Made by a program: the position numbers and the translations under genes. Source: Candidatus Saccharicenans sp. (GTDB lineage Bacteria > Acidobacteriota > Aminicenantia > Aminicenantales > Saccharicenantaceae). From it: a stretch of DNA of 64,000 nt. Below the pieces are notes generated by a model. It worked only from the letters and a program-made list of their open reading frames with translations, did no database searches and was not told where the DNA came from. This document shows, piece by piece, positions 53,588 through 62,162 of the stretch. Location of the stretch: positions 310,001 to 374,000 of the forward strand of contig JASEIU010000003.1 in assembly GCA_030017715.1 (NCBI GenBank), given 5' to 3'. Numbering within the stretch: position 1 is the stretch's first letter; each line of letters begins with the position of its first letter.

Positions 53588-55615
53588 TCACTCAACGGTA
53601 ACACTTTTGGCAAGGTTGCGGGGCTGATCGACGTCAGTGCCCTTGAGGTCGGCGACAAAGTAAGCGAAGAGCTGGAGCGGAAGAGTGTTGACAAAAGGCT
53701 GGAAGTATTCGTCGACGTCTTCAATTTCGAGGGCGTGGTCGAGGAGCGAGCGGGTTTCGCTGTCGCCGCGGCTAATTAGGCCGACGATTATTCCGCCGCG
53801 GGCTTTGGCTTCGAGCAGGTTGGAGATGATTTTTTTGAGCTGGCTGCCGCGGTTGGCCAGGGCCATCACCGGGACCTGCTCGTCGATGAGGGCGATCGGG
53901 CCGTGTTTCATCTCGCCGGCGGGATAGCCTTCAGCGTGAATGTAGGAAATTTCTTTGAGCTTGAGGGCGCCTTCCAGGGCGATGGGATAGTTGATGCCGC
54001 GGCCCATATAGATGAAATCGTGGCAGTGAACAAAGCGGGCGGCCAACTGCTTGATCGAATCTTCTTCGGCCAGCTGTTTTTCAAGCAGGAGGGGGAGGCG
54101 GTAAATCTGGTCAACGAAGCGAGAGAGGTCGGCCGGGCTGAGGAGGGCTTTTTGCGAAGCGAAGTGAAGGGCAAGCAAGAGAAGGACCTCAACCTGGGCG
54201 GTGAAGGCTTTGGTCGAGGCGACGCCGATTTCGATGCCGGCACGGGTGTAGATCACCTGTTCGGCGGCCCGGGCTATGGAGGAATCCATAACATTGCAGA
54301 TGGCTATGGTCTGAAGGCCGCGGGAACGGATTTCTTTGAGGGCAGCGAGGGTGTCGGCCGTCTCGCCCGACTGGGAGATGAAGATGGCCAGGTCGCCGGG
54401 AAGAAGGACCGTGCGTCGGTAGCGGAATTCCGAGGCGTATTCAACGGTCGTCGGTATGGCGGCGATTTCTTCAAAGTAATGGCGGCCGACCAGGCCGGCG
54501 TGGTAGGAGGTGCCGCAGGCGATGATGAGGATGCGGGTCAGGCGGGACGGGTCAGGCAACCGGCAGTCATCAAAGACGATGCGGGGCGGGTTGCGCTTGA
54601 TGCGTCCGAGGAAGGTGTCGGTGAAAATTTTCGGCGTTTCGAAGATTTCCTTGTGCATGAAGTGCTTGTGGCCGGCTTTTTCGGCGGACTGGAGGGAGAG
54701 GGCAACGGTTTGAGGCGGTGAGGTAATGGGTTGGCCGGTGCGCAGGTCAAAAAGCTCGACGCGGTCGCGGTAGATGCGGGCGATTTCAAATTCCTTCAGG
54801 GTGATGATGCGGCGGGTGAACGGAAGCAGCGCCGGAATGTCGGAAGCGACGAAATTTTCGTCCTGGCCAAGGCCGATGATGAGAGGCGAGAAATTTTTGG
54901 CCACGACGAAGTGGTCGGGGTGGGCCTGGGAGATGACGGCGATGGCGTAAGTGCCCTCAACGCGGGCCAGGGCACGGCGGACGGCAGCGAGAAGGTCCGG
55001 AGATGTGGGCGGAGACGGAGAAGCAGCCGGAGTTCCGGCGGCACCGGATTCGGAGACGGAAGTGGCCCTGGTAGTTTCAGGAGCAGTTGAGGCGGCCGAG
55101 GAAGAAGAACCAGGAAAGGTAGCCGATGAGTCAGAAACCAGACCATCTGAAGAGCTGCCGGATGTGAAAGGAGCGGCGGGGTCAGCGACCCCGGCCTCGG
55201 AAGCGGAACGCAATTCGTAGTCGATGAGGTGAGCGATAACTTCGGTGTCGGTTTCGGAGGAGAAAGTTCGGCCCTGCTGGATGAGGTGGGCTTTGAGTTC
55301 GACATAGTTTTCGATGATGCCGTTGTGGACTACGGCCAGACCGTTGACCAGGTGGGGATGAGCGTTGTTCTCGGATGGGCGGCCGTGAGTGGCCCAGCGG
55401 GTATGCCCGATGCCGAAAGTACCGGGAACGGGCGAGGAATTAAGTAGCTGACAGAGGCTTGAGATTTTGCCGACCGAGCGGACGATTTTCAGCCCGTCCG
55501 GGGTTTGGATGGCCAGACCGGCCGAGTCGTAGCCCCGGTATTCGAGGCGGCGCAGTCCTTCGAGGAGAATGGGCGCAGCCTGATTATGGCCGATGTAACC
55601 GACTATTCCGCACAT
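53588..55615 (-). CDS. glmS: Glutamine-fructose-6-phosphate aminotransferase
   Basis: 675 residues. The N-terminal nucleophile Cys2 in MCGIVGYIGHN, GHTRWATHGRPSENNAHPH and HNGIIENYVELK form the glutaminase domain. Two SIS domains follow (ACGTSYHAGLVGRHYFEEIA; SQSGETADTLAALKEI), and the protein ends DQPRNLAKSVTVE, the classic GlmS C-terminus. It makes glucosamine-6-phosphate, the source of UDP-GlcNAc for peptidoglycan and for both sugar pathways of the glycan cluster. Residues about 137-206 are an inserted Ser/Ala/Pro/Thr-rich stretch absent from the usual 600-610-residue enzyme. AAGGAAGG precedes the ATG. No glmS ribozyme was recognised upstream. Confidence 0.95.
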   Translation of the reverse strand: MCGIVGYIGHNQAAPILLEGLRRLEYRGYDSAGLAIQTPDGLKIVRSVGKISSLCQLLNSSPVPGTFGIGHTRWATHGRPSENNAHPHLVNGLAVVHNGIIENYVELKAHLIQQGRTFSSETDTEVIAHLIDYELRSASEAGVADPAAPFTSGSSSDGLVSDSSATFPGSSSSAASTAPETTRATSVSESGAAGTPAASPSPPTSPDLLAAVRRALARVEGTYAIAVISQAHPDHFVVAKNFSPLIIGLGQDENFVASDIPALLPFTRRIITLKEFEIARIYRDRVELFDLRTGQPITSPPQTVALSLQSAEKAGHKHFMHKEIFETPKIFTDTFLGRIKRNPPRIVFDDCRLPDPSRLTRILIIACGTSYHAGLVGRHYFEEIAAIPTTVEYASEFRYRRTVLLPGDLAIFISQSGETADTLAALKEIRSRGLQTIAICNVMDSSIARAAEQVIYTRAGIEIGVASTKAFTAQVEVLLLLALHFASQKALLSPADLSRFVDQIYRLPLLLEKQLAEEDSIKQLAARFVHCHDFIYMGRGINYPIALEGALKLKEISYIHAEGYPAGEMKHGPIALIDEQVPVMALANRGSQLKKIISNLLEAKARGGIIVGLISRGDSETRSLLDHALEIEDVDEYFQPFVNTLPLQLFAYFVADLKGTDVDQPRNLAKSVTVE

Positions 55616-55727
55616 GGCGCACCTTCCTTCAAACCATCAAAAGTAAGGCAACGGAGAGGCAGGCTTTCGAACGGTCACTGTTATGTTTTCCCTGCTTCTT
55701 TTGCCCTGGCTGCCTTATTTTAGCATG

Positions 55728-56356
55728 AAAAACGGGGGACACAATACTAATTCACCAATTTCCTCCATACTCGCCCGGGTTCGCCTCTGCAGCATTAGCG
55801 CCAAAAACGGGGGACACAATACTAATTCACCAATTTTCGGCCGGGTTCCCCTCTTCAGTATTACTGCAGATAGAGCAAGGCTTTTAGCCGATCAGCCGGT
55901 TATGTTAATTATTAATCCCGTTTCTGTGCTGCTGCTCACGGAAATAAAACGCCCCCCGAAGTATCGCACCTGATATTGAATGCCCAAATACCCGGGGAGG
56001 CAATCTATCTATATTTCCTATTTTTTTTCAAAACCGGGGAAACATTGCGACCACAATATATTTTATTTTTACAATATATTTTCATCATATTTTTCGTATT
56101 TTTCATACTTTAAGATAATTAACCCAGAAAAAAGCCCGGGGAGGAAAAGCGCGCGGGTTCTTATCACCTGATCACCTGCTCTTTTCCAGGCTTCCAGGGG
56201 ATGGGCAACACTGAAAGTTTTCACTTCTTCCAGGCACAATTCCGAGTGATAACGCCGGGGACCCAAGCATCTCAAGAGCGCTGCTTTGAGCAGCGACATA
56301 GGAAAGAAGGGACACTTTTAGGAAAGAAGGGACACTTTAAGGTGTCCCCCTTTTCG
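55728..56356. repeat. Large repeat, copy A
   Basis: It begins AAAAACGGGGGACACAATAC and ends with GGGACACTTTAAGGTGTCCC. The core from 55803 to 56356 is nearly identical to copies B and C. As in copy B, the left end carries an extra 75-bp unit, so ACGGGGGACACAATACTAAT occurs twice (55732 and 55807). The right palindrome is partly duplicated (56309-56320). The centre is AT-rich. It lies between glmS and the radical SAM gene. Confidence 0.85.
56069..56299 (-). CDS. Repeat-borne 76-codon ORF, copy A
   Basis: MSLLKAALLRCLGPRRYHSE continues for 76 residues to KYEKYDENIL. The same frame is open in all three copies with only a few substitutions. The copies are so alike that this does not prove selection. 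No family is recognised. Confidence 0.2.
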   Translation of the reverse strand: MSLLKAALLRCLGPRRYHSELCLEEVKTFSVAHPLEAWKRAGDQVIRTRALFLPGLFSGLIILKYEKYEKYDENIL

Positions 56357-56432
56357 GCACAGCTTGCCGCTTAATAACATATTGATAGCAAAGAAGATAC
56401 AAGCCGAGACAGATAAGCCTCAGGCAAGATTT

Positions 56433-56454
56433 GGGGACAGTGTAAGATGTCCCC
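56433..56454. repeat. Type I palindrome GGGGACA-8 nt-TGTCCCC
   Basis: Perfect 7-bp arms, 6 nt past the stop of the radical SAM gene on the minus strand. It is a likely 3'-end hairpin. Confidence 0.7.
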
Positions 56455-56460
56455 TCTTAA

Positions 56461-57840
56461 TCAGGTCTGGAACTGAAGTTCGCGGAGCTCAAAGGCCAGG
56501 TTTTTCATAAACTTATTGATGGCTGCCTTGCCGTAGACGCCAAGGGCCGCATAATGGAGGCGCAGAGTCGCCAGATGCTTCAGGATGTATTTCCAGGAAT
56601 AGAAGCCGGCCATGGCCCTAAAAGTCTCAATCTGCAGGGTGATCGGCGTCATCGAAGCCGGCCTGTAAACAACGTGGTGGGCGTCGTATTTGCTCCAGTT
56701 GGTATGGATGAGCCTCCCGCCATCCTTCATTTCGCTGAACAGCGGAGTGCCGGGGAGCGGCGTTAAGATCATAAACTGAATCGTGTCAATTTTGCCTTTC
56801 CTGGCGAAATTCAGGGTCTGACGGATGGTCTCGACGCTATCGGTGTCGGCGCCCAGAACAAACATCCCGTGGATGTGAATCCCGTAGTCCTTGATAACCT
56901 GAATCGCCCGGATGATGTCCTCAAGGCTCTGTTTTTTCTGGTAGGCTTCGAGTGTGCGGGGGTTGATGGATTCAAAACCGATGTAAAGCGTATGGCAGCC
57001 TGAGTCGGCCATAAGGCGCAGGAGACGGGGGTCACGGGCGACATCAACTCTAACCTGGGTGGACCAGGTCATTTTGATTTTCTCGGCCAGCACTCCGGAG
57101 AGAATTTCTCTGGCGCGGCGAGGGTCGGCCGCAAAATTATCATCGACGATAAATTTGGTGGCCCGGGAAACCGCGTTCACATACTTTAGTTGCCGAACGG
57201 TGGCTTCGGCGGATTTAAACCGGTACCTGCGGCCGAACATCTGGATGACCGAGCAAAACTTGCAGCCGTAGGGACAGCCTCTCGAGGTTGAAACAGGATA
57301 GATGTTGGATTTTTTCCAGCCGTGAACGAGCGAGAAATCCGGTTCGGGAAGGAGGTCAAGGCTTTCGATGAATTCGGCCGGCGGATTGTGAGTCGGGCTG
57401 CCATCCCGGTCACGGAAGGAGAGTCCCTTTATGCTGGAAAGCGATGGCTGGCCGGTTTCCAGGCTGGAGAGCAGGGCGGGGAGCGTCGTCTCCCCTTCTC
57501 CGCGGACGACGAAATCGGCATGCTGGAGGGCTTCGTCGGGCAGAAAGGTCACGTGCGGACCGCCGACGACAACCGGAATGCCCAGGGCCCGAATTCGGTC
57601 GGCCAGAGAGAAGGCGCGGGCCGCAGTTGAGGTTATGGTTGAAAGGCACACCAGGTCCGAGTTGTTGACGTATGACCAGTCCGGCTGGGCGATATCTTCG
57701 ACAAAGGCTCTGACCCTGTAGCCCTGCTCCCGCAACATAGTGGACAACAGAACCGAGCCGAGACGCGGGATGGGAAATTTGCTGAAGATGTTGGCGCCGG
57801 GCGAACCGGCCTCGATGAAAGCTATGTTTTTAATTTTCAT
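56461..57840 (-). CDS. B12-binding-domain radical SAM protein
   Basis: 459 residues. The N-terminal cobalamin-binding-like domain (about 10-150) includes GIPVVVGGPHVTFLPDEAL and DFVVRGEGETTLPALL. The radical SAM core follows with STSRGCPYGCKFCSVIQMFG (Cys-x3-Cys-x2-Cys) and TLYIGFESINPRTLEAYQKK. The class resembles BchE/HpnJ-type enzymes that modify lipids, tetrapyrroles or natural products. The substrate is unknown. GGAAGGAAA precedes the ATG. It is bounded by large repeats A and B, and the upstream 57841-58245 gap has no supported gene. Confidence 0.88.
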   Translation of the reverse strand: MKIKNIAFIEAGSPGANIFSKFPIPRLGSVLLSTMLREQGYRVRAFVEDIAQPDWSYVNNSDLVCLSTITSTAARAFSLADRIRALGIPVVVGGPHVTFLPDEALQHADFVVRGEGETTLPALLSSLETGQPSLSSIKGLSFRDRDGSPTHNPPAEFIESLDLLPEPDFSLVHGWKKSNIYPVSTSRGCPYGCKFCSVIQMFGRRYRFKSAEATVRQLKYVNAVSRATKFIVDDNFAADPRRAREILSGVLAEKIKMTWSTQVRVDVARDPRLLRLMADSGCHTLYIGFESINPRTLEAYQKKQSLEDIIRAIQVIKDYGIHIHGMFVLGADTDSVETIRQTLNFARKGKIDTIQFMILTPLPGTPLFSEMKDGGRLIHTNWSKYDAHHVVYRPASMTPITLQIETFRAMAGFYSWKYILKHLATLRLHYAALGVYGKAAINKFMKNLAFELRELQFQT

Positions 57841-58245
57841 GATTGATTTCCTTCCAGATCAAATAAAGCGGCAGACGGCGGCTGAAACATGGCGAATAAT
57901 GAAAAAGAAGTGAAGCTGCCGAGTGAAGCCGCCAAGTAAAGCCGGCGCGGGAAGAGAAACTGTGCGTGCATCGCGGAGGCAGAAGGGAGTTTGGCCGGCC
58001 TGTGTCAGGTAGATAATAGACATGAATATAACTTGCTTATAAAGAAGCTAAGGGAAAGAGGGCGGCCTGAAGTGAAATGAGACCGATAATGCTAATCATG
58101 GTTTGTGAGCCTCAGATCTTAGAACCGAATCCTATACTTCTATTTCAAGCATTTCAAGCAGCCGGCATAACTGGTATCGAAGGCGAAATCAGCTTCTCCC
58201 CTGCCTACTTACAGCATAAGCTTCTGATTAATAATAGTCAAGATA

Positions 58246-58855
58246 AAAAACGGGGGACACAATACTAATTCACCAATTTCCTCCATACTCGCCCGGGTTC
58301 GCCTCTGCAGCATTAGCGCCAAAAACGGGGGACACAATACTAATTCACCAATTTTCGGCCGGGTTCCCCTCTTCAGTATTACTGCAGATAGAGCAAGGCT
58401 TGTTAGCCGATCAGCCGGTTATGTTAATTTTTAATCCCGTTTCTGTGCTGCTGCTCACGGAAATAAAACGCCCCCCGAAGTATCGCACCTGATATTGAAT
58501 GCCCAAATATCCGGGGAGGCAATCTATCTATATTTCCTATTTTTTGCAAAACCGGGGAAACATTGCGACCACAATATATTTTATTTTTACAATATATTTT
58601 CATCGTATTTTTCGTATTTTTCATAGTTTAAGATAATTAACCCAGAAAAGAGCCCGGGGAGGAAAAGCGCGCGGGTTCTTATCACCTGATCACCTGCTCT
58701 TTTCCAGGCTTCCAGGGGATGGGCAACACTGAAAGTTTTCACTTCTTCCAGGCACAATTCCGAGTGATAACGCCGGGGACCCAAGCATCTCAAGAGCGCT
58801 TCGTTGAGCAGCAACATAGGAAAGAAGGGACACTTTAAGGTGTCCCCCTTTTCGG
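58246..58855. repeat. Large repeat, copy B
   Basis: The same extended left end as copy A (58246-58320), then the common core, ending with GGGACACTTTAAGGTGTCCC. It differs from copy A by few substitutions and small indels (for example TTTTTTGCAAAACC versus TTTTTTTTCAAAACC). It lies between the radical SAM and DUF362 genes. Confidence 0.85.
58587..58817 (-). CDS. Repeat-borne 76-codon ORF, copy B
   Basis: Starts MLLLNEALLRCLGPRR and is otherwise the same as copies A and C except for one Lys-to-Asn change near the end. No recognisable domain; translation is unproven. Confidence 0.2.
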   Translation of the reverse strand: MLLLNEALLRCLGPRRYHSELCLEEVKTFSVAHPLEAWKRAGDQVIRTRALFLPGLFSGLIILNYEKYEKYDENIL

Positions 58856-58928
58856 CCAGAATTCACGCCTGTAACTGACAGTAAACAAAAAGTTTAAAAG
58901 CAGGGCCGGGCGCGAGCAGAGAAAAAAA

Positions 58929-58950
58929 GGGGACATCTTAAGGTGTCCCC
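58929..58950. repeat. Type I palindrome GGGGACA-8 nt-TGTCCCC
   Basis: Perfect 7-bp arms, 12 nt past the DUF362 stop, with A-rich flank on the plus strand, so a minus-strand T-tract follows the hairpin. It could serve as an intrinsic terminator. Confidence 0.7.
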
Positions 58951-58962
58951 TCTTCGGCGATT

Positions 58963-60090
58963 TTAGAAGAGGAGGGGGCGAATCCGGGCGGCGTAGGCTT
59001 CGCTGGCCGCATCGGGCGTCTCAATGATTATATCCTCGGGCGATTTGACGCCGAGGCCCAGTTCGGCCGCCCTCGCTATCTGTTCCTGCTCAAACACTTT
59101 CGGCTTCATTATGGCCTCATTGGAGCCGAGCTCTTTCAGGATGGCCACAGCCACGGCATCAATGGCCACGCGATCCACGCCGGCCAGGAAAACATAAGCT
59201 TCCTTGCGCGGGCCGCTCATCGGCCCCTGGTCGACAAAGGCCACCAGTCCATCCAGAATAACGAAGGTCGGCTTATAGGCATAATTAATCTCGGCGATCA
59301 TCCGGCGCTGGTGCGGCGAGGAGTGAAGCTCACGCATATAGGTATGCCCTTTGCGAGGGACGATGCCGACCGAATTTTTTAGCGACATGGTGAATACCCC
59401 GCCGAAGCCGTGGGTCTTCAGACAACAGGTGGAGATGAGGGCTTCGGCTTCCACCACCGGTCGGGCCACCAGAAAGCCGTCCTGCCAGTGGGAACCGGGC
59501 GGGGTAATTTTTAGGTAACCTTCCGGACCGAGTTCGTCAAAGTTCAGCAGGCGGGCATCAAAGGAAGCGGCCAGCTCTGGGATGCCTTTTTTATCAAAGA
59601 CCTTTTCGGTAGGCTCAGGCCCGCTGCGGTCGCCGATGGTCAGCTCTTTAGCGCCGGCCTTGCGCAGCTCGTTGAGTATTTCTTTCAGGGTGTCGTTGTG
59701 GGTTGAACCGGGTGTTTCGTCGGAAGTGTTGAAGTTTGGCTTAACCAGGACTCTTTTTCCTTTGAAGGGCTTGGTCTCCTTGAAAAAGGCGAAGGCTTTG
59801 CGCACTCCGTCGGCCCGGTCTTCTGTGCGGATCAGAAGGACACGGGACTTGCCGGCGGGAGCCAGCGGGTCGCGGGGGAAAACATCTGTCACGGAAACTC
59901 GGCCAGCGCGGATATTAGCACCGGCGGCCGGATTTCCAGATCTAGATAAGGAAAAGTAAGAAGATAAATCAGCGCCGTTAGCTGCTGAAAGCAGTGCTTT
60001 CCCGCCCAGCGCAGAAAAGCCAACCAGGCCGAGGCTGGTCATTAAAAAATTCCTCCTGTTTATTTCCTTTGATTTCTGTTTCTCCGACAT
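58963..60090 (-). CDS. Tat-exported DUF362 protein
   Basis: 375 residues. The N-terminus KEINRRNFLMTSLGLVGFSA is a twin-arginine signal. The DUF362 domain covers about residues 80-350, with GKRVLVKPNFNTSDETPGST, STCCLKTHGFGGVFTMSLKN and VDRVAIDAVAVAILKELGSN. Tat export suggests folding in the cytoplasm, perhaps with a cofactor. Some DUF362 proteins carry Fe-S domains, but none is visible here. The reaction is unknown. GGAGGG lies ahead of the ATG. It is flanked by large repeats B and C. Confidence 0.88.
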   Translation of the reverse strand: MSEKQKSKEINRRNFLMTSLGLVGFSALGGKALLSAANGADLSSYFSLSRSGNPAAGANIRAGRVSVTDVFPRDPLAPAGKSRVLLIRTEDRADGVRKAFAFFKETKPFKGKRVLVKPNFNTSDETPGSTHNDTLKEILNELRKAGAKELTIGDRSGPEPTEKVFDKKGIPELAASFDARLLNFDELGPEGYLKITPPGSHWQDGFLVARPVVEAEALISTCCLKTHGFGGVFTMSLKNSVGIVPRKGHTYMRELHSSPHQRRMIAEINYAYKPTFVILDGLVAFVDQGPMSGPRKEAYVFLAGVDRVAIDAVAVAILKELGSNEAIMKPKVFEQEQIARAAELGLGVKSPEDIIIETPDAASEAYAARIRPLLF

Positions 60091-60128
60091 GACAAATCCC
60101 TCCTCATGGATTCACTGCTATTTTACCA

Positions 60129-60655
60129 AAAAACGGGGGACACAATACTAATTCACCAATTTTCGGCCGGGTTCCCCTCTTCAGTATTACCGCAGATAGA
60201 GCAAGGCTTTTAGCCGATCAGCCGGTTATGTTAATTATTAATCCCGTTTCTGTGCTGCAGCTCACGGAAATAAAACGCCCCCCGAAGTATCGCACCTGAT
60301 ATTGAATGCCCAAATATCCGGGGAGGCAATCTATCTATATTTCCTATTTTTTTCAAAACCGGGGAAACATTGCGACCACAATATATTTTATTTTTACAAT
60401 ATATTTTCATCATATTTTTCGTATTTTTCATACTTTAAGATAATTAACCCAGAAAAAAGCCCGGGGAGGAAAAGCGCGCGGGTTCTTATCACCTGATCAC
60501 CTGCTCTTTTCCAGGCTTCCAGGGGATGGGCAACACTGAAAGTTTTCACTTCTTCCAGGCACAATTCCGAGTGATAACGCCGGGGACCCAAGCATCTCAA
60601 GAGCGCTGCGTTGAGCAGCAACATATGAAAGAAGGGACACTTTAAGGTGTCCCCT
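60129..60655. repeat. Large repeat, copy C
   Basis: Core only: a single left unit (AAAAACGGGGGACACAATAC), the same AT-rich centre and the same right palindrome GGGACAC-TTTAAG-GTGTCCC (60634-60653). It separates the DUF362 gene from the aldo/keto reductase gene. Confidence 0.85.
60394..60624 (-). CDS. Repeat-borne 76-codon ORF, copy C
   Basis: Starts MLLLNAALLRCLGPRR and ends KYEKYDENIL, as in copy A. Translation is unproven. Confidence 0.2.
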   Translation of the reverse strand: MLLLNAALLRCLGPRRYHSELCLEEVKTFSVAHPLEAWKRAGDQVIRTRALFLPGLFSGLIILKYEKYEKYDENIL

Positions 60656-60722
60656 CTTATTATATATAATGGGTATGAGTCTGAAAGACCCCTCCGTCAC
60701 CCGGGTTTAAGAGCGTTTAAGG

Positions 60723-61703
60723 ATGTCCCGCAAAATGAAGAGAAAAGATTTCCTGAAGCTGGCATTCGGTGGATTAGTCGGGGTGCGGCTGGGCGATATT
60801 GCAAAAGAGGTATCCAGTCATGGCATCAATCCTCACCACAATTACCAGAAAGATAAGGCCCAGACTGAACAGACTGAAAGTTACAATACCGCGCTGGCCA
60901 AGAAACTTCCCCGGTTTACAGAACTCGGTAAGACAGGAATAAGAGTTTCCACCATTGGCTTCGGAGTCTCGCGGACGATGGAGCCCGCCCTGGTGGAGGC
61001 GGTTGTTGAGGCTGGCATAAATTTTATGGACACCGGTCGGTCATATTTTCGCGGGCAGAATGAAATCATGCTGGGCAAGGCCGTGGCCGGAAAACGGAAA
61101 GAAATTGTCATCCAGTCGAAGCTCCGGGTGAATCTTTCAGTCGACAGATTAAATTCAAAGGAAGACATTTCCCGGGCAGTTAAGGAAATGGAACAATCGC
61201 TCCAGGCCAGCCTCAAGGCGCTCGGAACCGATTACCTCGACCTGTTGTTGATCCACGGCGCCGAAGAACCGGCGATTATTCATCACCAGGAAATCATGAG
61301 ATTCTTCGAGGAGCAAAAACGAAAAGGACTGATACGGGCCGATGGCTTTTCCTGTCACCTGAACCAGGTGAGGTTGCTTCAGGAAGAAAACAGGGTCAGG
61401 TTCTACGACGTCATTATGACCACTTACAACCATGGCGGATATTATGTCCACATGAATACCGGGCGGAGGAGCAGCTGGGACCAGGTGGCCCTGGAACGAG
61501 AGATGCGCCAGGCCCGGGAAAGAGGGGTCGGTCTGGTGGCCATGAAAACCTGTTCAGCAGGCCCTTTTGCTCCCGCCTCCGATATTAAACCCAGTTATGC
61601 CCGGGCCTTGAAATGGATACTGGAGCGAAACGTGGTTCATACTATGGCCGTAGCCATGGCCAGCTTCGAACAGATAAGAGAAAATCTTCTGGCCTGGCAA
61701 TAA
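60723..61703 (+). CDS. Aldo/keto reductase with N-terminal signal-like segment
   Basis: 326 residues. A basic N-terminus (MKRKDFLKLAFGGLVGVRLG) resembles a degenerate Tat or Sec signal. The TIM-barrel has the tetrad in NFMDTGRSYFRGQNEIMLGK (Asp, Tyr), EIVIQSKLR (Lys) and DLLLIHGAEE (His). AKRs reduce carbonyls with NADPH. The C-terminus (LLAWQ) is shorter than in AKRs that carry an added Fe-S domain, and no Cys cluster is present. It is one of the few plus-strand genes in region 4. Ribosome binding at the ATG is poor, so the exact start is uncertain. Confidence 0.85.
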   Translation: MSRKMKRKDFLKLAFGGLVGVRLGDIAKEVSSHGINPHHNYQKDKAQTEQTESYNTALAKKLPRFTELGKTGIRVSTIGFGVSRTMEPALVEAVVEAGINFMDTGRSYFRGQNEIMLGKAVAGKRKEIVIQSKLRVNLSVDRLNSKEDISRAVKEMEQSLQASLKALGTDYLDLLLIHGAEEPAIIHHQEIMRFFEEQKRKGLIRADGFSCHLNQVRLLQEENRVRFYDVIMTTYNHGGYYVHMNTGRRSSWDQVALEREMRQARERGVGLVAMKTCSAGPFAPASDIKPSYARALKWILERNVVHTMAVAMASFEQIRENLLAWQ

Positions 61704-61710
61704 AAAGCTG

Positions 61711-61742
61711 GGGACACAATAATCACTCCCCAATTTCCCGAA
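61711..61742. repeat. Degenerate type II unit after the aldo/keto reductase
   Basis: GGGGACACAATAATCACTCC followed by CCAATTTCCC, 7 nt past the stop codon of the plus-strand gene. This is the same orientation relative to the gene end as the wbpA cluster. Confidence 0.55.
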
Positions 61743-62039
61743 CGAGCTTCATTCTCCTCAAAGGAAAAAATGCCCCATGATTTTGCAGATATTTTTTCGA
61801 GCTTTTCCCGGCGGCAATGATATCAGAAAAATTAATCAGAAAAATAAAATTGCGGCCAATAATTCCTGTTTTTGTTTGGAAAGCCGGGGAAAAGACTCCT
61901 TCGGCTTTTTATCAGGACAGACAACGCCGGAAGGAGAAAACCTCCGGAGAGAAATTTGAGGCGTTTCCTGTCGACTTAGCTTTTCTGCAAAAATCTCGAT
62001 ACTTAAGCGAGAAAAGCATTCGAATAATCGTAAGTGTTC

Positions 62040-62059
62040 GGGACACTAGAAGGTGTCCC
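62040..62059. repeat. Type I palindrome GGGACAC-TAGAAG-GTGTCCC
   Basis: Perfect 7-bp arms with a 6-nt loop. The same loop sequence recurs 100 bp later, suggesting local duplication. The surrounding 61743-62139 stretch has no supported gene. Confidence 0.7.
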
Positions 62060-62142
62060 CTTTTTGGCCTGGAAAGCTGGCTGATAACTAACTGATATCA
62101 AATATTTTATAAACTAAGCGGGATGCGGCAGGAGAAAAAAAG

Positions 62143-62162
62143 GGGACACTAGAAGGTGTCCC
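62143..62162. repeat. Type I palindrome abutting the M3 peptidase stop
   Basis: GGGACAC-TAGAAG-GTGTCCC, with its last base shared with the TAG stop of the peptidase gene (62162-62164, minus strand). On the minus strand it is followed by a run of T, giving an intrinsic-terminator shape. Confidence 0.7.

Noticed and set aside
53903-54721. 272-codon plus-strand ORF
   Set aside because: Antisense shadow of glmS; Gly/Asp/Val-rich with no domain.
55728-60655. CRISPR array
   Set aside because: Repeat units are irregularly spaced, palindromic at gene ends, and large copies are separated by whole genes; no cas genes are present.
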